Below, one piece after another: positions 63,101 to 64,000 of a stretch of DNA of 64,000 nt. The stretch comes from Steinernema hermaphroditum. Its lineage: Eukaryota; Nematoda; Chromadorea; Rhabditida; Steinernematidae. The DNA is taken from NCBI GenBank assembly GCA_030435675.1, contig CM059624.1:7216769-7280768 (forward strand), in the 5' to 3' direction. Both the position numbers and the translations under genes were made by a program. Every line of letters begins with the position of its first letter. Positions within the stretch are counted from its first letter, which is position 1. Below the pieces are notes generated by a model. The model ran no database searches, was not told the origin of the DNA, and was given only the letters and a program-made list of their open reading frames with translations.

Positions 63101-64000
63101 AAGAAGGCGATCGGATGACGGATGACCCTAATGGAATCAGGAAACGAAAGGGCGAACCTCTGCAAACGGCGTCGTTTGTCATTTTTTGCAGTTTTTCTGG
63201 AGACCACAAGACAAAAAAGCGAGAAGGAGATCTCGGTTCAGTGCTTCGACAGCTTGAAAAATGGACGGATCATCGCTGCAAGCCACTAAAGGCGGTGGAG
63301 GGTCCTTTCTGGGAAGTGAGGGTCAGCTGAAATGCGGGATTATTCTGAACTTGTCCAAAAAGATCAAAGCTCATGGTCATCCGCGGAAGTCGCGGAGAAA
63401 ATTCTCGAACACTTGAAACTTGAAGTGATCTGGATCTGGCAATGGATAGATTCAGTTTTAAGATATTGGATAAAAAAAGTGATTTTCAATAAGTATTTTC
63501 TTTTTAAAATATCACCAAGACGACATCACCACCCGACCCGAATACCCAAGCTTCTATGTAGTCCCAAAGGGAGATTTTTCGTAATTTTTCTGCTTCTCCT
63601 CTTCTCCAAAAAAGACCACGCTCGTTTTCTGACGACTTCACGTAAGCCGTAGGAGTCGCGCAGGTGTTCAGATCGCTTTCCAAGTCCGATGCGGACCCAG
63701 AAGCTCTCCTTTTCGCGTCACCGCGTTCCGCGTTTCAAAAAGTCGACCGAAGAGCATCGGGGTTCTAATAGCAGCCACTTAGGGGAACCGGGTTGCGAAG
63801 CCGGGAGTCACCACTCGAACGCCCTTCAGAACCCGAACGTGCACTTCCCGGGACATCCCAATTCGAGCCAATTTTCGACGACACCTCGCGCGGACAGACG
63901 AACGACCTCCAAAAACGCCAAAAACTCATTCGCACGCACAAAAAAGGAGCGAACATGCTTGCAGGCAATTAAGAGGCCGAGAGACGCTGCCGAACGAGAT
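60148..64000. promoter_or_regulatory. 3.85-kb region upstream of the Notch ligand
   Basis: I find no spliced reading frame that makes a recognisable protein. The sequence alternates GC-rich tracts with A+T islands and contains several TACGGTA and TACAGTA palindromes (for example near 61067, 61815 and 62625). It is the longest apparently non-coding stretch in the window and adjoins a developmental ligand gene, so it is a candidate regulatory region. Confidence 0.45.

Noticed and set aside
1..64000. CRISPR arrays, bacterial operons, riboswitches or phage genes
   Set aside because: Gene structure with spliceosomal introns shows nuclear eukaryotic DNA, and I saw no regularly spaced direct repeats.

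Overview
This window is gene-dense nuclear DNA from a nematode, probably of the rhabditid type. The case rests on introns that are mostly 38-55 nt with TTTCAG-like acceptors, several start codons sitting just after such an acceptor (as expected for spliced-leader trans-splicing), a 69-nt gap between two same-strand genes that looks like an operon junction, and the gene set itself: an APX-1/LAG-2-type Notch ligand, an ACTL-1-like SEFIR adaptor, two tandem copines and a myristoylated globin. I cannot name the species. All exon models were built by hand from reading frame, phase and splice consensus. The models for the recognised genes close to a whole number of codons.

Layout. 1-2050 is a decayed non-LTR retrotransposon whose ORF is broken by a large imperfect palindrome. 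2055-2395 and 3521-4380 are two more inverted-repeat elements; the second has a tRNA-like segment in each arm. 4818-6033 (-) encodes a globin. 6034-9330 holds no gene I can support. 9331-11251 (-) is a probable two-gene operon (ZDHHC6-like palmitoyltransferase, then a 96-residue unknown), divergent from an Aly/REF mRNA-export adaptor (11966-13067, +). 13294-16985 (-) holds vps-39 and a poorly resolved downstream gene. 17665-18706 (+) is a C19orf47-type SAM protein, 18813-19874 (-) a beta-propeller-like protein and 20950-22254 (+) an aftiphilin. 22833-24521 (-) is a gremlin/DAN-family cystine-knot ligand. 25793-27429 (-) is an oxysterol-binding-protein-related ORD protein, divergent from an inward-rectifier potassium channel (27968-29582, +). 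31041-36054 (+) carries two tandem copines. 36223-37652 (-), 37710-38848 (+) and 38793-39214 (-) are two unrecognised proteins around an Ig-domain membrane protein. 39840-41072 (+) is a short-chain dehydrogenase and 41653-43115 (+) ornithine decarboxylase. 43118-44318 (-) is a one-pass protein with an LDLa module, 44752-45546 (+) a RING protein and 45879-46892 (+) the SEFIR adaptor. 47469-50096 (+) is WASP with two promoters. 50650-50922 (+) is cytochrome bc1 subunit 8, 51129-52996 (-) nicotinate phosphoribosyltransferase, 53562-54852 (-) a low-complexity coiled-coil protein, and 58104-60147 (-) the Notch ligand. The last 3.85 kb, upstream of that ligand, looks non-coding.

Functionally this is a housekeeping and signalling neighbourhood, not one pathway. 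Membrane traffic (VPS39, aftiphilin, OSBP-like, WASP, palmitoyltransferase, copines) and secreted or surface signalling (gremlin, DSL ligand, LDLa and Ig proteins, SEFIR adaptor) recur. I found no convincing undescribed system. The most unusual items are the foldback element with tRNA-like arms, an ORD protein without its phosphoinositide-binding histidines, repeated GC-AG introns, an Aly/REF intron open in frame, two pairs of convergent genes with touching or overlapping coding ends, and several conserved-looking genes I could not identify.
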